Source of the DNA: Paenibacillus sp. FSL K6-3182
GTDB taxonomy: Bacteria; Bacillota; Bacilli; Paenibacillales; Paenibacillaceae
Direction: 5' to 3'
DNA: 64,000 nt
NCBI RefSeq assembly: GCF_037976325.1
Contig: NZ_CP150265.1
Location: 6,399,001 to 6,463,000 of the forward strand
The notes under the pieces were generated by a model. The model worked only from the letters and a program-made list of their open reading frames with translations. It was not told the DNA's origin and ran no database searches. Position 1 is the stretch's first letter; each line of letters starts with the position of its first letter. This document shows positions 1 through 7,471 of the stretch, in pieces. Position numbers and translations under genes: made by a program.

Positions 1-769
1 CCGTGAGGAGGATCGTACCATCGTACACAATATTATCCCTGTGCAGAAAGGAGACGAGTTCCTCCAGCTTGCGTTTAAGCTGTCCCGTGCTTGCTGATTC
101 ATCGACTACTTTTTTTCCATCTCTATATATCCGCAAAGTGATCTGCAACTGGTAGGGATCTTGAATCGTTTCGGCTAATCTTATGACCGGTCCAATTGAG
201 CATGATTGTTTCCAAACCTTGGCTTGCGGAAGATATAACGGATTCTCTCCTTCAATATCGCGGCAGCTCATATCGTTGCCAATAATGTATCCTACAATAT
301 GGCCTCGCTTATTTAAAACCAAACCAAGCTCCGGTTCCGGAACCTGCCAATTCGAGTCGCTTCTCAAGCAAACATTATCAAGATGGCCAACCGTCCGAGC
401 TGCTGTGGATTTCATGAACAATTCTGGCCTTTCTGCATCATACACCTTGTCATAGTAGGTGGATGCATTCAGCTTGCCGCCAGTCGCCTCATAATTTCTA
501 GCTTCCTTGCTGCGCGCATAGGTTACACCGGCTGCCCATACTTCAGGGGCAGCTACTGGCATAAGTAATTCAAGACTAGCAAACTCCCTATCCAGCGGCT
601 GATTTGAACGGATCAGATCATTCACGTCTTCAAGTGGTGTTTTTCCTGCCTTCTCGACTCGTTCAAGGAATGATATAAAGTCCGAATCCGCCAATTTGAA
701 TACCTTATCCTCGTCAGTTACTGCTGCCAAACATTGCTCTACGCCATCACGATATCGAATAATTCTCAT
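1..769 (-). CDS. Fumarylacetoacetate hydrolase family protein (3' end cut off by window edge)
   Basis: The minus-strand frame is open from the ATG at 769 to the window edge (256 codons), so the C-terminus is missing. It starts MRIIRYRDGVEQ, and AAGGAGAGG lies 6 bases upstream of the ATG. The motif VPEPELGLV followed by GYIIGNDMS is the metal-binding core of the FAH fold, whose Glu, Glu and Asp hold Mg2+ or Ca2+. Members hydrolyse or decarboxylate acyl-pyruvates or dehydrate sugar acids; the substrate cannot be told from sequence. An IclR regulator gene lies upstream on the same strand, and both genes have the same 17-bp palindrome in front, which suggests an inducible aromatic or sugar-acid catabolic locus continuing left of the window. 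Confidence 0.85.
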   Translation of the reverse strand, partial: MRIIRYRDGVEQCLAAVTDEDKVFKLADSDFISFLERVEKAGKTPLEDVNDLIRSNQPLDREFASLELLMPVAAPEVWAAGVTYARSKEARNYEATGGKLNASTYYDKVYDAERPELFMKSTAARTVGHLDNVCLRSDSNWQVPEPELGLVLNKRGHIVGYIIGNDMSCRDIEGENPLYLPQAKVWKQSCSIGPVIRLAETIQDPYQLQITLRIYRDGKKVVDESASTGQLKRKLEELVSFLHRDNIVYDGTILLT

Positions 770-783
770 TTTAACCTCTCCTT

Positions 784-800
784 GTTTTATAATATAAAAC
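784..800. promoter_or_regulatory. Probable IclR operator upstream of the FAH-family gene
   Basis: GTTTTATAATATAAAAC is a perfect 17-bp palindrome around a central A. It sits directly upstream of the ribosome binding site of the gene starting at 769. The same palindrome, with T at the centre, lies before the IclR gene at 1682-1698, and both are flanked on the plus-strand 3' side by a similar GTTCT(T)AAAATAT stretch. Binding by the neighbouring IclR protein is inferred. Confidence 0.6.
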
Positions 801-889
801 GACGTTCTTAAAATATAATATAGATCGACTTGCTTTCATCGCATGTCGATCTAGCATTAACTCAATAGTTATTGCTCAGGAAGCTCATC

Positions 890-1651
890 TTAGAACTGAT
901 AACCTAGCTGGCGAGAAATTTCACTCGTTTCCTGCCGAATCAGGTCAATTAAATGTGCCAGTTCTTGATCATCAACGTGTGCTACCATGGTGGATATGCT
1001 CATCGCCGCTATCACTTGTCCGTTATGATTGTATATCGGAGCAGCCGCACACCGGACCCCCGGCTCATTCTCCTCATTATCAATAGCATAGCCTTGCTTC
1101 CTGACTTGCTCCAACTCTTTCAAAAAAGCTTCGGGGCTGTCGATCGTCTTATCCGTAAGCTTAACAAACGTATGTCCTTCCGCAATCTGCACCTGATCTT
1201 TAATAGACCGGAAAGCCGCCAATACTTTACCCACGGCGCTGCTATGCAGAGGTATTCTGCGACCGATACGTGAATAACGAATAGCGGCCTTATGGCCCTC
1301 TACTTTATCAATGTATATTCCTTCTTTTCCATCGTCCATAATGACCAAATGTGTCGTTTGGCCAGTGGTAGCAGACAAAGCCCTAAGATGCGGTCTAGCG
1401 ATTTCCCGAATATCAAAATGATTGAGAAGCAATTGCCCCTTCTCTACAAACCTCATCCCGAGGCGGTATTTCCCAGTCTGCTCATCCTGTGTAATGTAAT
1501 CATGAATTTGAAGCGTTTTCAACAAAGAATGAACTGTACTTTTGTGCAAATCCATTTCTGAGCTTATTTCAGACAGTTTGTACTCCATATGTTGCTCATC
1601 GAATAAGTCGATAATTTTCAGTGCTCTATCCAACGCTTGAATGATGGGCAT
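890..1651 (-). CDS. IclR family transcriptional regulator
   Basis: 253 residues, the usual IclR length. Residues 5-65 form the winged helix (ALDRALKIIDLF, then the recognition region MDLHKSTVHSLLKTL). Residues 75-250 form the effector-binding domain with the typical PLHSSAVGKVLAA, RKQGYAIDNEEN and GVRCAAAPI blocks. The start has GAAGGAAT just upstream. IclR proteins bind small organic acids and repress or activate adjacent catabolic genes. This gene lies 120 bp upstream of the FAH-family gene on the same strand. The matching palindrome upstream of each suggests that it controls both itself and that gene. Confidence 0.9.
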   Translation of the reverse strand: MPIIQALDRALKIIDLFDEQHMEYKLSEISSEMDLHKSTVHSLLKTLQIHDYITQDEQTGKYRLGMRFVEKGQLLLNHFDIREIARPHLRALSATTGQTTHLVIMDDGKEGIYIDKVEGHKAAIRYSRIGRRIPLHSSAVGKVLAAFRSIKDQVQIAEGHTFVKLTDKTIDSPEAFLKELEQVRKQGYAIDNEENEPGVRCAAAPIYNHNGQVIAAMSISTMVAHVDDQELAHLIDLIRQETSEISRQLGYQF

Positions 1652-1681
1652 ATTCCTTCACTCGCTCCCCTCCTAGAAGAG

Positions 1682-1698
1682 GTTTTATATTATAAAAC
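1682..1698. promoter_or_regulatory. Probable IclR autoregulatory operator
   Basis: GTTTTATATTATAAAAC is a perfect palindrome, 31 bp upstream of the iclR start. Read on the minus strand it contains TATAAT, so the protein could cover the -10 element. It is the second copy of the site at 784-800. Confidence 0.6.
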
Positions 1699-1889
1699 CG
1701 TGTTCTAAAATATTGTTGGATAAATAATAGCAAACTCTAATTGCAATGTCCACCCTCTGTTGTCATACAGCAGACCATCTTTTGAAAGCTAAAAACACGT
1801 TACAGCTCAACGAATCTATTTTTGTTTGAATAGCAAGAACATAATTGTCACTGCGTGTGAATAAAAAATATAGCTTTTTAATTTTAGAT

Positions 1890-2483
1890 ACTCAACTTTC
1901 GCAGCTTAAATCTATGAATAATCCCTTGATGTAGCTAGGCAAACCGAGGATCCACTCACGGAAATCCGGCAGAAAGTGCACGCTGTAACAAGTCTACGAC
2001 AGCATCCGGTTTACGGGTGAGTGCCTCCAGACTACGCTTATATCCATGACTGCGTTTGTAAATATGTTCCTTCATTTCGCAAATTCGATTCACCAGTTTG
2101 GCAGAAGAAAGCATGACGAAGTCAATTGGAGCAAAACTAAACCCATCTGACCAACCAAGTGTTAGCATGGCAAATCCCTTGGTGAAGCGTCCAGTCTTGT
2201 GGTCGAATACACGAGCTAGCAGCTCGGCTTTCTTACTCCGATTAAGGTTTAAAACGGAATCGTCGATAATGAAAACACGCTAGAAAAACGTGTTTTTGCC
2301 TGTTCAGACAAGGACTCTTGGTGTAACATATGAATTACATCACCTTCTTTGTTTGCATGGTTGCTCGACACTTCCATGATACCGAACAAAGAGGGTGTTT
2401 TTCTGTCAAGACGTGCAATATATCCCTAATATTCCTTGTAACCATAAGGGTTATCTAGTATTTCGCAGGTGCGAAAGTTGAGT
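1890..2483. mobile_element. Degenerate insertion sequence with both terminal inverted repeats
   Basis: ACTCAACTTTCGCA at 1890-1903 is repeated exactly in inverse orientation at 2470-2483, marking the ends of a 594-bp element. Between them, on the minus strand, lie broken pieces of a DDE transposase. The element is far shorter than a functional IS of this kind, and no convincing target duplication flanks it (left TAGAT, right TAATA). The right end also contains an internal inverted repeat, TTTCGCA..TGCGAAA, at 2461-2476. It is an internally deleted, immobile relic. Confidence 0.75.
1956..2430 (-). pseudogene. Transposase remnant (IS4-superfamily-like DDE enzyme)
   Basis: Minus-strand translation from about 2282 reads VFIIDDSVLNLNRSKKAE, then HKTGRFTKGFAMLTLGWSDG, then SFAPIDFVMLSSAKLVNRIC. 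This is the conserved region around the first catalytic aspartates of IS4-like transposases. A stop codon immediately precedes this block. Upstream fragments such as NHANKEGDVIHMLHQESLSE (around 2300-2370) lie in another frame, and the protein ends after LLQRALSAGFP, long before the remaining catalytic residues. Frameshifts, stops and a large C-terminal loss show it is dead. The IS family name is from memory of these motifs. Confidence 0.7.
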
Positions 2484-2535
2484 TAATAATATGAGAAGAA
2501 CATGATTTTAGTAACGTGACCAGGTGTATGCATTA

Positions 2536-2925
2536 ACAGGGATGCGTTTTCGCGCTCATTCCGAGTACACTTGTCTGCCTGAAGATGGAGTTGTAGCTTA
2601 GGAACTTCCGCCATACAGCTTGCCAAGTATTATGGGGCAGAAGTTACCGGTGTGTGCAGTACCACAAATGTAGAAATGGTGAAATTTCTGGGAGCCGATA
2701 AGGTCATCGAGAACGGGACATACTTGACAGTTGAAGGGCAAGGGATCGCAAAGGTGAGTTCGAAGGATCTAGTTTTCCTCAAAGAGCTTATGGAGACGGG
2801 GAAAATAAAATCAGTCATAAATATGCTATCCGTTGGAACAAATTCCTGAGGCTCACAGGTATGTAGAAAAAGGGCACAAAAAAGGAAATGTCGTCATCAC
2901 CGTGGAACATGCTAACACAACTTAA
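2536..2925 (+). pseudogene. Broken zinc-type alcohol dehydrogenase / quinone oxidoreductase (MDR superfamily)
   Basis: Three pieces of one family appear in order. TGMRFRAHSEYTCLPEDGVV (from 2536) is the catalytic-domain segment. SAIQLAKYYGAEVTGVCSTT followed by NVEMVKFLGADKVI is the NAD(P)-binding region. Last comes LVFLKELMETGKIKSVI, then after a frame change [20 protein letters not shown], ending [12 protein letters not shown] and a stop at 2925. A stop follows the first piece, a stretch expected after GADKVI is deleted, and a frameshift lies near 2822. The N-terminal third is absent. It sits next to the decayed IS, so this stretch is a small graveyard. Confidence 0.75.
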
Positions 2926-3049
2926 CGAAGATCTGCGCCCTATTTAACATGTTCGGATATATGCTGGTTTGACGTCTTTCTGGTACTCTACATGAGAGGA
3001 GGGAGCGACTCCACGGATTAACTTCCATGGTTCTGGTCGCACATATGCT

Positions 3050-3871
3050 ATGTTGTTACAAACGTATATTCCGCAAGCTCCTTTATCAAGTTTTGTAGAT
3101 TACTTCTGGTATTTCGAAGGATATAGTCCACCTCATTCGAAGGAGCTATCGCTGCCTGATGGTTCGATAGAAGTTGTAATCAACCTGCGTGAAGATAAGA
3201 TAAAATTGTTTGACCGAGCATATAAGGACCCGTTGCAGACATATGGCAGCTCTGTTATTTGCGGGCCGCATTCCGAATATTTCATCATTGATACTTCCAC
3301 AGAGACCACGGTCTTGGGCATACATTTCAAACCGGGTGGTATTTATCCATTTCTTAAAATGCCTGTGAATGAACTACATAATAGGCATGTTTCCTTGGAT
3401 ACACTGTGGGGAGTCAGAGCCCGTGATCTGCGCGAGATGTTGCTTCAATCGGAACTTTTGGTCGATAAATTTCGAATACTTGAAGAAAGTCTGATAAAGC
3501 TAGCCTCCCGACCGCTGATACGACATCCGGCAGTAAGTTTCGCACTTACCGAGTTTCAGAGCTTGCCTCATACTAGACCCCTCTCGGATGTAATCGGACA
3601 AATCGGTTTAAGCCAAAGGAGGTTTATCCAGGTTTTTAAAGAAGAAGTGGGGTTAACTCCCAAGCTCTTCTGTCGACTTCGCCGCTTTCAGGAGGTATTG
3701 AATAGAATAGACCGAGCCAAGAGCGTCAATTGGTTGGATGTCGCTATCGCTTGCGGTTATTATGATCAGATGCATTTTATTAAGGATTTTCAAGCGTTCT
3801 CCAGTCTTAATCCTACAGATTATTTCTCAATGCAAGGCAGGCATCACAATCATGTTGCGATCCACAGTTAA
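3050..3871 (+). CDS. AraC family transcriptional regulator
   Basis: 273 residues. The N-terminal part (LPDGSIEVVINL, VICGPHSEYFII, VLGIHFKPGGIYPFL) matches the small-molecule sensing domain found in a common subgroup of AraC proteins. The C-terminal 100 residues carry the double helix-turn-helix: DVIGQIGLSQRRFIQVFKEE, then VAIACGYYDQMHFIKDFQ, then SSLNPTDYFS. No strong ribosome site precedes the ATG, so the start is uncertain by a few codons. The VOC-fold gene and the SAM decarboxylase gene follow on the same strand after 183 bp. A regulatory link to them is possible but not shown. Confidence 0.88.
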   Translation: MLLQTYIPQAPLSSFVDYFWYFEGYSPPHSKELSLPDGSIEVVINLREDKIKLFDRAYKDPLQTYGSSVICGPHSEYFIIDTSTETTVLGIHFKPGGIYPFLKMPVNELHNRHVSLDTLWGVRARDLREMLLQSELLVDKFRILEESLIKLASRPLIRHPAVSFALTEFQSLPHTRPLSDVIGQIGLSQRRFIQVFKEEVGLTPKLFCRLRRFQEVLNRIDRAKSVNWLDVAIACGYYDQMHFIKDFQAFSSLNPTDYFSMQGRHHNHVAIHS

Positions 3872-4054
3872 ATCTTTATTCAATCGCAGACGATGTTATA
3901 TCAATCGGTCAATAATTAAATATAGGGTCAATTTTTTACTATACCCTTATTTGGAGAACGGTTAGGATATTTATATGAGGCGGGAACAGTCCACATGATT
4001 GCATCTAGCGATATTGCATAGCTCATCATTCGGGAAAAAGGAAGGTGGAAATAA

Positions 4055-4489
4055 ATGATTAATGCAACTCCATTCCTATGGATCAAGAATACTGCGGAGG
4101 CGATTGAGTTCTATAAGAAGGCTTTCGATGCGGTAGAGATTTACCGTTTGACAGAGCCTGGTGGCAAAGTGGCTCATGCTGAAATTACAATCGGCGGAGC
4201 CAAAATATCACTCGCAGGTGAATATCCTGATTACGGTATTCTGGGGCCGGAAACTTTGGGCAATACAACGGTTGGTGTCCAACTTCAAGTCGACAATGCG
4301 GATAAGCTGTTCCAGCAGGCAATTGCGGCTGGAGCGACAAGTGTTAATCCGATGACGGATCAATTCTATGGTGACCGTGCGGGAAGTGTGAAGGATCCGT
4401 TCGGACATTATTGGATGATTTATACGACTATTGAAATCGTGAGCCCGGAGGAAATGCAGAAGCGATTCCTCGCTATGTTTGAGAGTTAG
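4055..4489 (+). CDS. VOC family protein (PhnB-like)
   Basis: 144 residues with the glyoxalase/bleomycin-resistance fold of PhnB-like proteins: MINATPFLWIKNTAEAIEFY at the N-terminus, the KISLAGEYPDYG strand, and DPFGHYWMIYT near the C-terminus. GGAAGGTGG lies 6 bases before the ATG. Members of this subgroup have mostly unproven functions. The next gene starts 12 bp after its stop, so the two are probably co-transcribed. Confidence 0.88.
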   Translation: MINATPFLWIKNTAEAIEFYKKAFDAVEIYRLTEPGGKVAHAEITIGGAKISLAGEYPDYGILGPETLGNTTVGVQLQVDNADKLFQQAIAAGATSVNPMTDQFYGDRAGSVKDPFGHYWMIYTTIEIVSPEEMQKRFLAMFES

Positions 4490-4501
4490 CTGATCAGTGC
4501 A

Positions 4502-4927
4502 ATGATTGCTTTGACTACATGCAAGCAAGTTAAAGGTCATGTTGCTGTGGATGCTTGGGGTATTGATTTTGATCACTTAAATGCAGCTGACCTGATATGC
4601 AAACAAATGGTTCAAGCAGCTGAAGCGAGTGGAGCTACGATTCTTTCGGTCCAATCCAAGCAATTCGAACCACAGGGCGCCACGGTTCTTATTCTTTTAT
4701 CTGAGAGTCACATGTCCATTCACACCTATCTGGAAAAAGGCTTTGCAGCGCTGGATTGCTACACGTGTGGAGAAACTGTCGATCCTCAAGTAGCTATTCA
4801 AGCCATGATTGACTTCTTACAACCGAATTCAACTTCACAAGCAAGCACATCAAGAGGCATGGGTGCGCTGCATGTTCGTATTTCGGATGAGGCAGATGCC
4901 TTGGATGCTGCGGAGTCGAGAAAGTAG
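4502..4927 (+). CDS. speD: S-adenosylmethionine decarboxylase proenzyme, short bacterial class
   Basis: 141 residues, close to the ~125-130 of the Bacillus/Thermotoga class. It decarboxylates S-adenosylmethionine to supply aminopropyl groups for spermidine. LLSESHMSIHT (residues 65-75) is the self-cleavage and active-site motif: by family analogy Ser69 becomes the pyruvoyl group, with His74 and Cys89 (in CYTCG) as catalytic residues. FEPQGATVLILL and SRGMGALHV also match the family. The short C-terminal extension DEADALDAAESRK is not typical. No good Shine-Dalgarno is seen, so translation may be coupled to the preceding VOC gene. No spermidine synthase gene is nearby. Confidence 0.9.
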   Translation: MIALTTCKQVKGHVAVDAWGIDFDHLNAADLICKQMVQAAEASGATILSVQSKQFEPQGATVLILLSESHMSIHTYLEKGFAALDCYTCGETVDPQVAIQAMIDFLQPNSTSQASTSRGMGALHVRISDEADALDAAESRK

Positions 4928-4973
4928 TGGAGATATTCGTACTTATTCTGGATCGATACAGCTTGCGTAATGT

Positions 4974-5008
4974 ACTCTAACAGCGGTTAATGCTGTTGGA
5001 GTTTTTTT
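4974..5008 (+). terminator. Rho-independent terminator after speD
   Basis: CTCTAACAGC pairs with GCTGTTGGAG (one G-T pair) across a 7-nt loop and is followed by seven T residues. Confidence 0.85.
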
Positions 5009-5208
5009 GTTTTGGGTAAAGGATAAACAAAACTTGCCTCTTATTTCTGAATCTGGTGATTGACACGGAACGATGATGCCTTATTTTGATGAACATGCTC
5101 TTAAAATGAAAACTCGCGGAACGTGGATTCGGTATATGGTAGGAAATCGCCCGAATAGAGGGAAAACGTAGGAATAAATGATCTACGATCCCCGAAAAGC
5201 ATATGTAA

Positions 5209-5493
5209 GTGAATTTATTGTTTACAAATGCTAATTTTGTGGACACGATAATAGTTTCGTTGTTTTATTTGTTCTGGGTTCTGTTTATGGTATCTTTCAC
5301 AACGATGATAAGTGCTATTTTTATTAGCCAAGGTATTATTGCATTAATTAGTTTTAGTGGTACTAGCGCGTTAAACAGCTCCAAACTGTTGGACCAGAAT
5401 GCTATCGATGTACTCGGCAATGAAATTATTTTATTAAGCAGCTCCACTATGACGATAACGATAAACCTGTTTTTTACTCCCTTGATTATTTGA
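5209..5493 (+). pseudogene. Possible remnant of a membrane permease (94 residues, unrecognised)
   Basis: The frame opens with GTG and has two strongly hydrophobic segments (VDTIIVSLFYLFWVLFMVSF, then ISQGIIALISF), followed by a polar stretch and ITINLFFTPLII at the end. This looks like the C-terminal part of a multi-span transporter, possibly ABC-2 type. There is no ribosome binding site, no neighbouring partner gene and no N-terminal portion upstream in frame. It is either a fragment or a chance hydrophobic frame. Confidence 0.25.
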
Positions 5494-5580
5494 AAAATAG
5501 TGTCTTTAAACTATTTATTAAACGCGAATAAACAAACCTTCGAACAGTCGAGAATCTGAACTCTCGTATTCCCCCGTGTT

Positions 5581-5617
5581 CCCTTGACTGAAATAGGGTA
5601 TCTATCTTAGTCAAGGG
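5581..5617. repeat. Long inverted repeat / hairpin
   Basis: CCCTTGACTGAAATAG pairs with CTATCTTAGTCAAGGG over 14 of 16 positions with a 5-nt loop. No T-run follows on either strand. It lies 24 bp beyond the stop of the minus-strand permease gene, so it may still act as an mRNA 3' end or stabilising structure. Confidence 0.6.
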
Positions 5618-5640
5618 CGTTATTCGAACGGGTAAGGAAC

Positions 5641-6828
5641 TTAACGATTTAACGAACCGCTGCTCGGCAGAATGTCCGCACTCACGACTCGTTCCCGGCT
5701 GGAATATGTTTTCCCTGCTTCCCGCAGTACCAGTAATCCAGTGAATAAGGACACGCCGCCTATAATGATTAGCAGTGCTCCGAGCTCCTGACTGTAGGCT
5801 GTTAGCGCTCCATCCCGAAACGCCATCCCGCGTATGAGGCGGTTAAGCCAGTTCATTGGCAATACCCATGCAAAAATTTGAAATGGCTCTGGGAAAGCAA
5901 GCGGAGTCAGTTGAATTCCAGTTGCAAGAAATGAAGGATACAATACGAAGCTGGTTCGCAAATTGACTTTAGACAAATCTTTGGCAGAATAGCCGATCAA
6001 CAGCCCCATAAGTGACAATGCAAAGGCATAAACAAGCAATGGGATAATAAAAAGATAAGGCTCCGCTTCAAACCGCATTCCCCCCACCTGCTTCAGTAAT
6101 CCATAACATAAGAGCAGCGAAAGGGCGGTCATGACCGCGTAAGGAACACTGCGAATCCAAAGCTGCAAGGGCGACTTTCCGTTTGCAAAGAGCTTCCCTT
6201 CCTGACGCAAACGAGGCGCAATAGAGCCCGCTGCGCTTGTTGTAATCATGAGAACCACAATGTTTACAAAACCAAGCACCATAAAGCCGACATAGCTTGT
6301 GGTTGGATTAAACAGCATCCGCTGCTGAAGAGACAACGGAGAAACAACGCCTCTAGCGGTTTCGGCGTCCATCCCTTTTTGAACCAGACGGGACATAGAA
6401 AGGGTCATATTTTCCGTTGCGATGACTTCCTGAATCGCTGTCCGAATGCCGGTTAACCCTGAGGGCATCGTGTTATCCATTAAAATGCCGATATTCGTTG
6501 ATATGCCCTGCTGCTGAATCTGCTGAAGCTGCTTAGGTAGCATGATGACCGCTACAGCCTGCTCATTTGCAAGCATTATTTCCGGGCTCAGGCGGCTCGC
6601 GTACACATTTGTAACTTTCATGTAGGGGGAAGCATTTATTTTCGAGATCAGCTGCCGCGAATACGAGCTGTGATCCTCATCAATGACTACAACAGGTGAT
6701 TCGCTAATTTGGTTATGCGAGAACATTAAACCAAAAAATAAGGCCGCAACAAGCGGACCAATAAAGATTAAACGCAAATACTTACTGCCCGATACGTACC
6801 TCCATTCGTCAATCAGCGATTTCATCAA
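5641..6828 (-). CDS. ABC-2 type transporter permease
   Basis: 395 residues with the ABC-2 permease layout: one N-terminal membrane span (LRLIFIGPLVAALFFGLMF), a long extracytoplasmic segment (about residues 40-175, containing VVVIDEDHSSYSRQL), then five or six spans and the SFLATGIQLTPLAFP block. Such proteins move drugs, lipids or proteins across the membrane, powered by a separate ATPase. None is encoded in this operon, which is unusual. The start overlaps the end of the HlyD gene by 20 bp, indicating translational coupling. It is the last gene of the three-gene minus-strand unit. Confidence 0.88.
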   Translation of the reverse strand: MMKSLIDEWRYVSGSKYLRLIFIGPLVAALFFGLMFSHNQISESPVVVIDEDHSSYSRQLISKINASPYMKVTNVYASRLSPEIMLANEQAVAVIMLPKQLQQIQQQGISTNIGILMDNTMPSGLTGIRTAIQEVIATENMTLSMSRLVQKGMDAETARGVVSPLSLQQRMLFNPTTSYVGFMVLGFVNIVVLMITTSAAGSIAPRLRQEGKLFANGKSPLQLWIRSVPYAVMTALSLLLCYGLLKQVGGMRFEAEPYLFIIPLLVYAFALSLMGLLIGYSAKDLSKVNLRTSFVLYPSFLATGIQLTPLAFPEPFQIFAWVLPMNWLNRLIRGMAFRDGALTAYSQELGALLIIIGGVSLFTGLLVLREAGKTYSSRERVVSADILPSSGSLNR

Positions 6829-7441
6829 GTCTCACCTCCGCCGTCATCCCCGGAAGCAAATCAGCATTTGAATCCACAGCTATTCGGACAAGAAACATAC
6901 TTAAATCTGCTTGCCCTTTTTCACGTGACATGCGCAGGTTTGCAAATTGAGGAGCCGCTGAAATCGAAGTCACAATACCAGTCACCTGTGCGGGATCATC
7001 CAAATACGGAAAATGAATACCAATGCTTTGATCAACCTGAAGCTTCTGGATTTCACTTTCCTGTATGTAGAGATCTGTATAATAGTTGTTTTTTTGCAAA
7101 ACCGCCATAGGCGCTCCTTGTTTTACTTGATCCCCCGGCTTAACCGGAATCCTGCTGATCAACCCGTCATCTAGTGCAAGCACATCTTCTTCTCCTTCTT
7201 CAGCTAATTTAACCTTGAATAACACATCACCCCGTTTTACCCAGTCACCCGCAGCCACACCCACCTCTACAATCGAACCTGGACTTTTCTGATAAAACAG
7301 GGTCGTTTGCTCCGCCTCAAGCACACCTTGTTTCCTCATCTCAGCCAGACTGACAGCATCCTTTCCTTTAACAACAAGAAGTGAACCTCCAACGATCAGC
7401 GCAATCGCAATCCCAATATAAAAACCAACTTTTATTTTCAT
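6809..7441 (-). CDS. HlyD-family membrane fusion / efflux adaptor protein
   Basis: 210 residues, short for the family. Residues 5-25 form a membrane anchor (VGFYIGIAIALIVGGSLLVV). Two lipoyl-type half motifs follow: VEVGVAAGDWVKRGDVLFKV and ISRIPVKPGDQVKQGAPMAVL. The C-terminal beta-barrel follows, ending DLLPGMTAEVRLDEIAD. The coiled-coil hairpin of outer-membrane adaptors is absent, as expected in a Gram-positive cell. It lies 30 bp downstream of the dehydrogenase gene and overlaps the permease gene. It is probably the extracytoplasmic partner of that permease. Confidence 0.88.
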   Translation of the reverse strand: MKIKVGFYIGIAIALIVGGSLLVVKGKDAVSLAEMRKQGVLEAEQTTLFYQKSPGSIVEVGVAAGDWVKRGDVLFKVKLAEEGEEDVLALDDGLISRIPVKPGDQVKQGAPMAVLQKNNYYTDLYIQESEIQKLQVDQSIGIHFPYLDDPAQVTGIVTSISAAPQFANLRMSREKGQADLSMFLVRIAVDSNADLLPGMTAEVRLDEIAD

Positions 7442-7471
7442 TCCTCAATCTCTCCCATTCTCTATTCGCAG

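Larger units (their letters stand above)
5009..5640. other. Gene-poor stretch with one weak hydrophobic reading frame and a hairpin
   Basis: Between the speD terminator and the ABC permease gene there is no well-supported gene. The only candidate is the hydrophobic plus-strand frame at 5209-5493, described separately. A strong inverted repeat lies at 5581-5617. The rest shows no recognisable feature. Confidence 0.6.
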
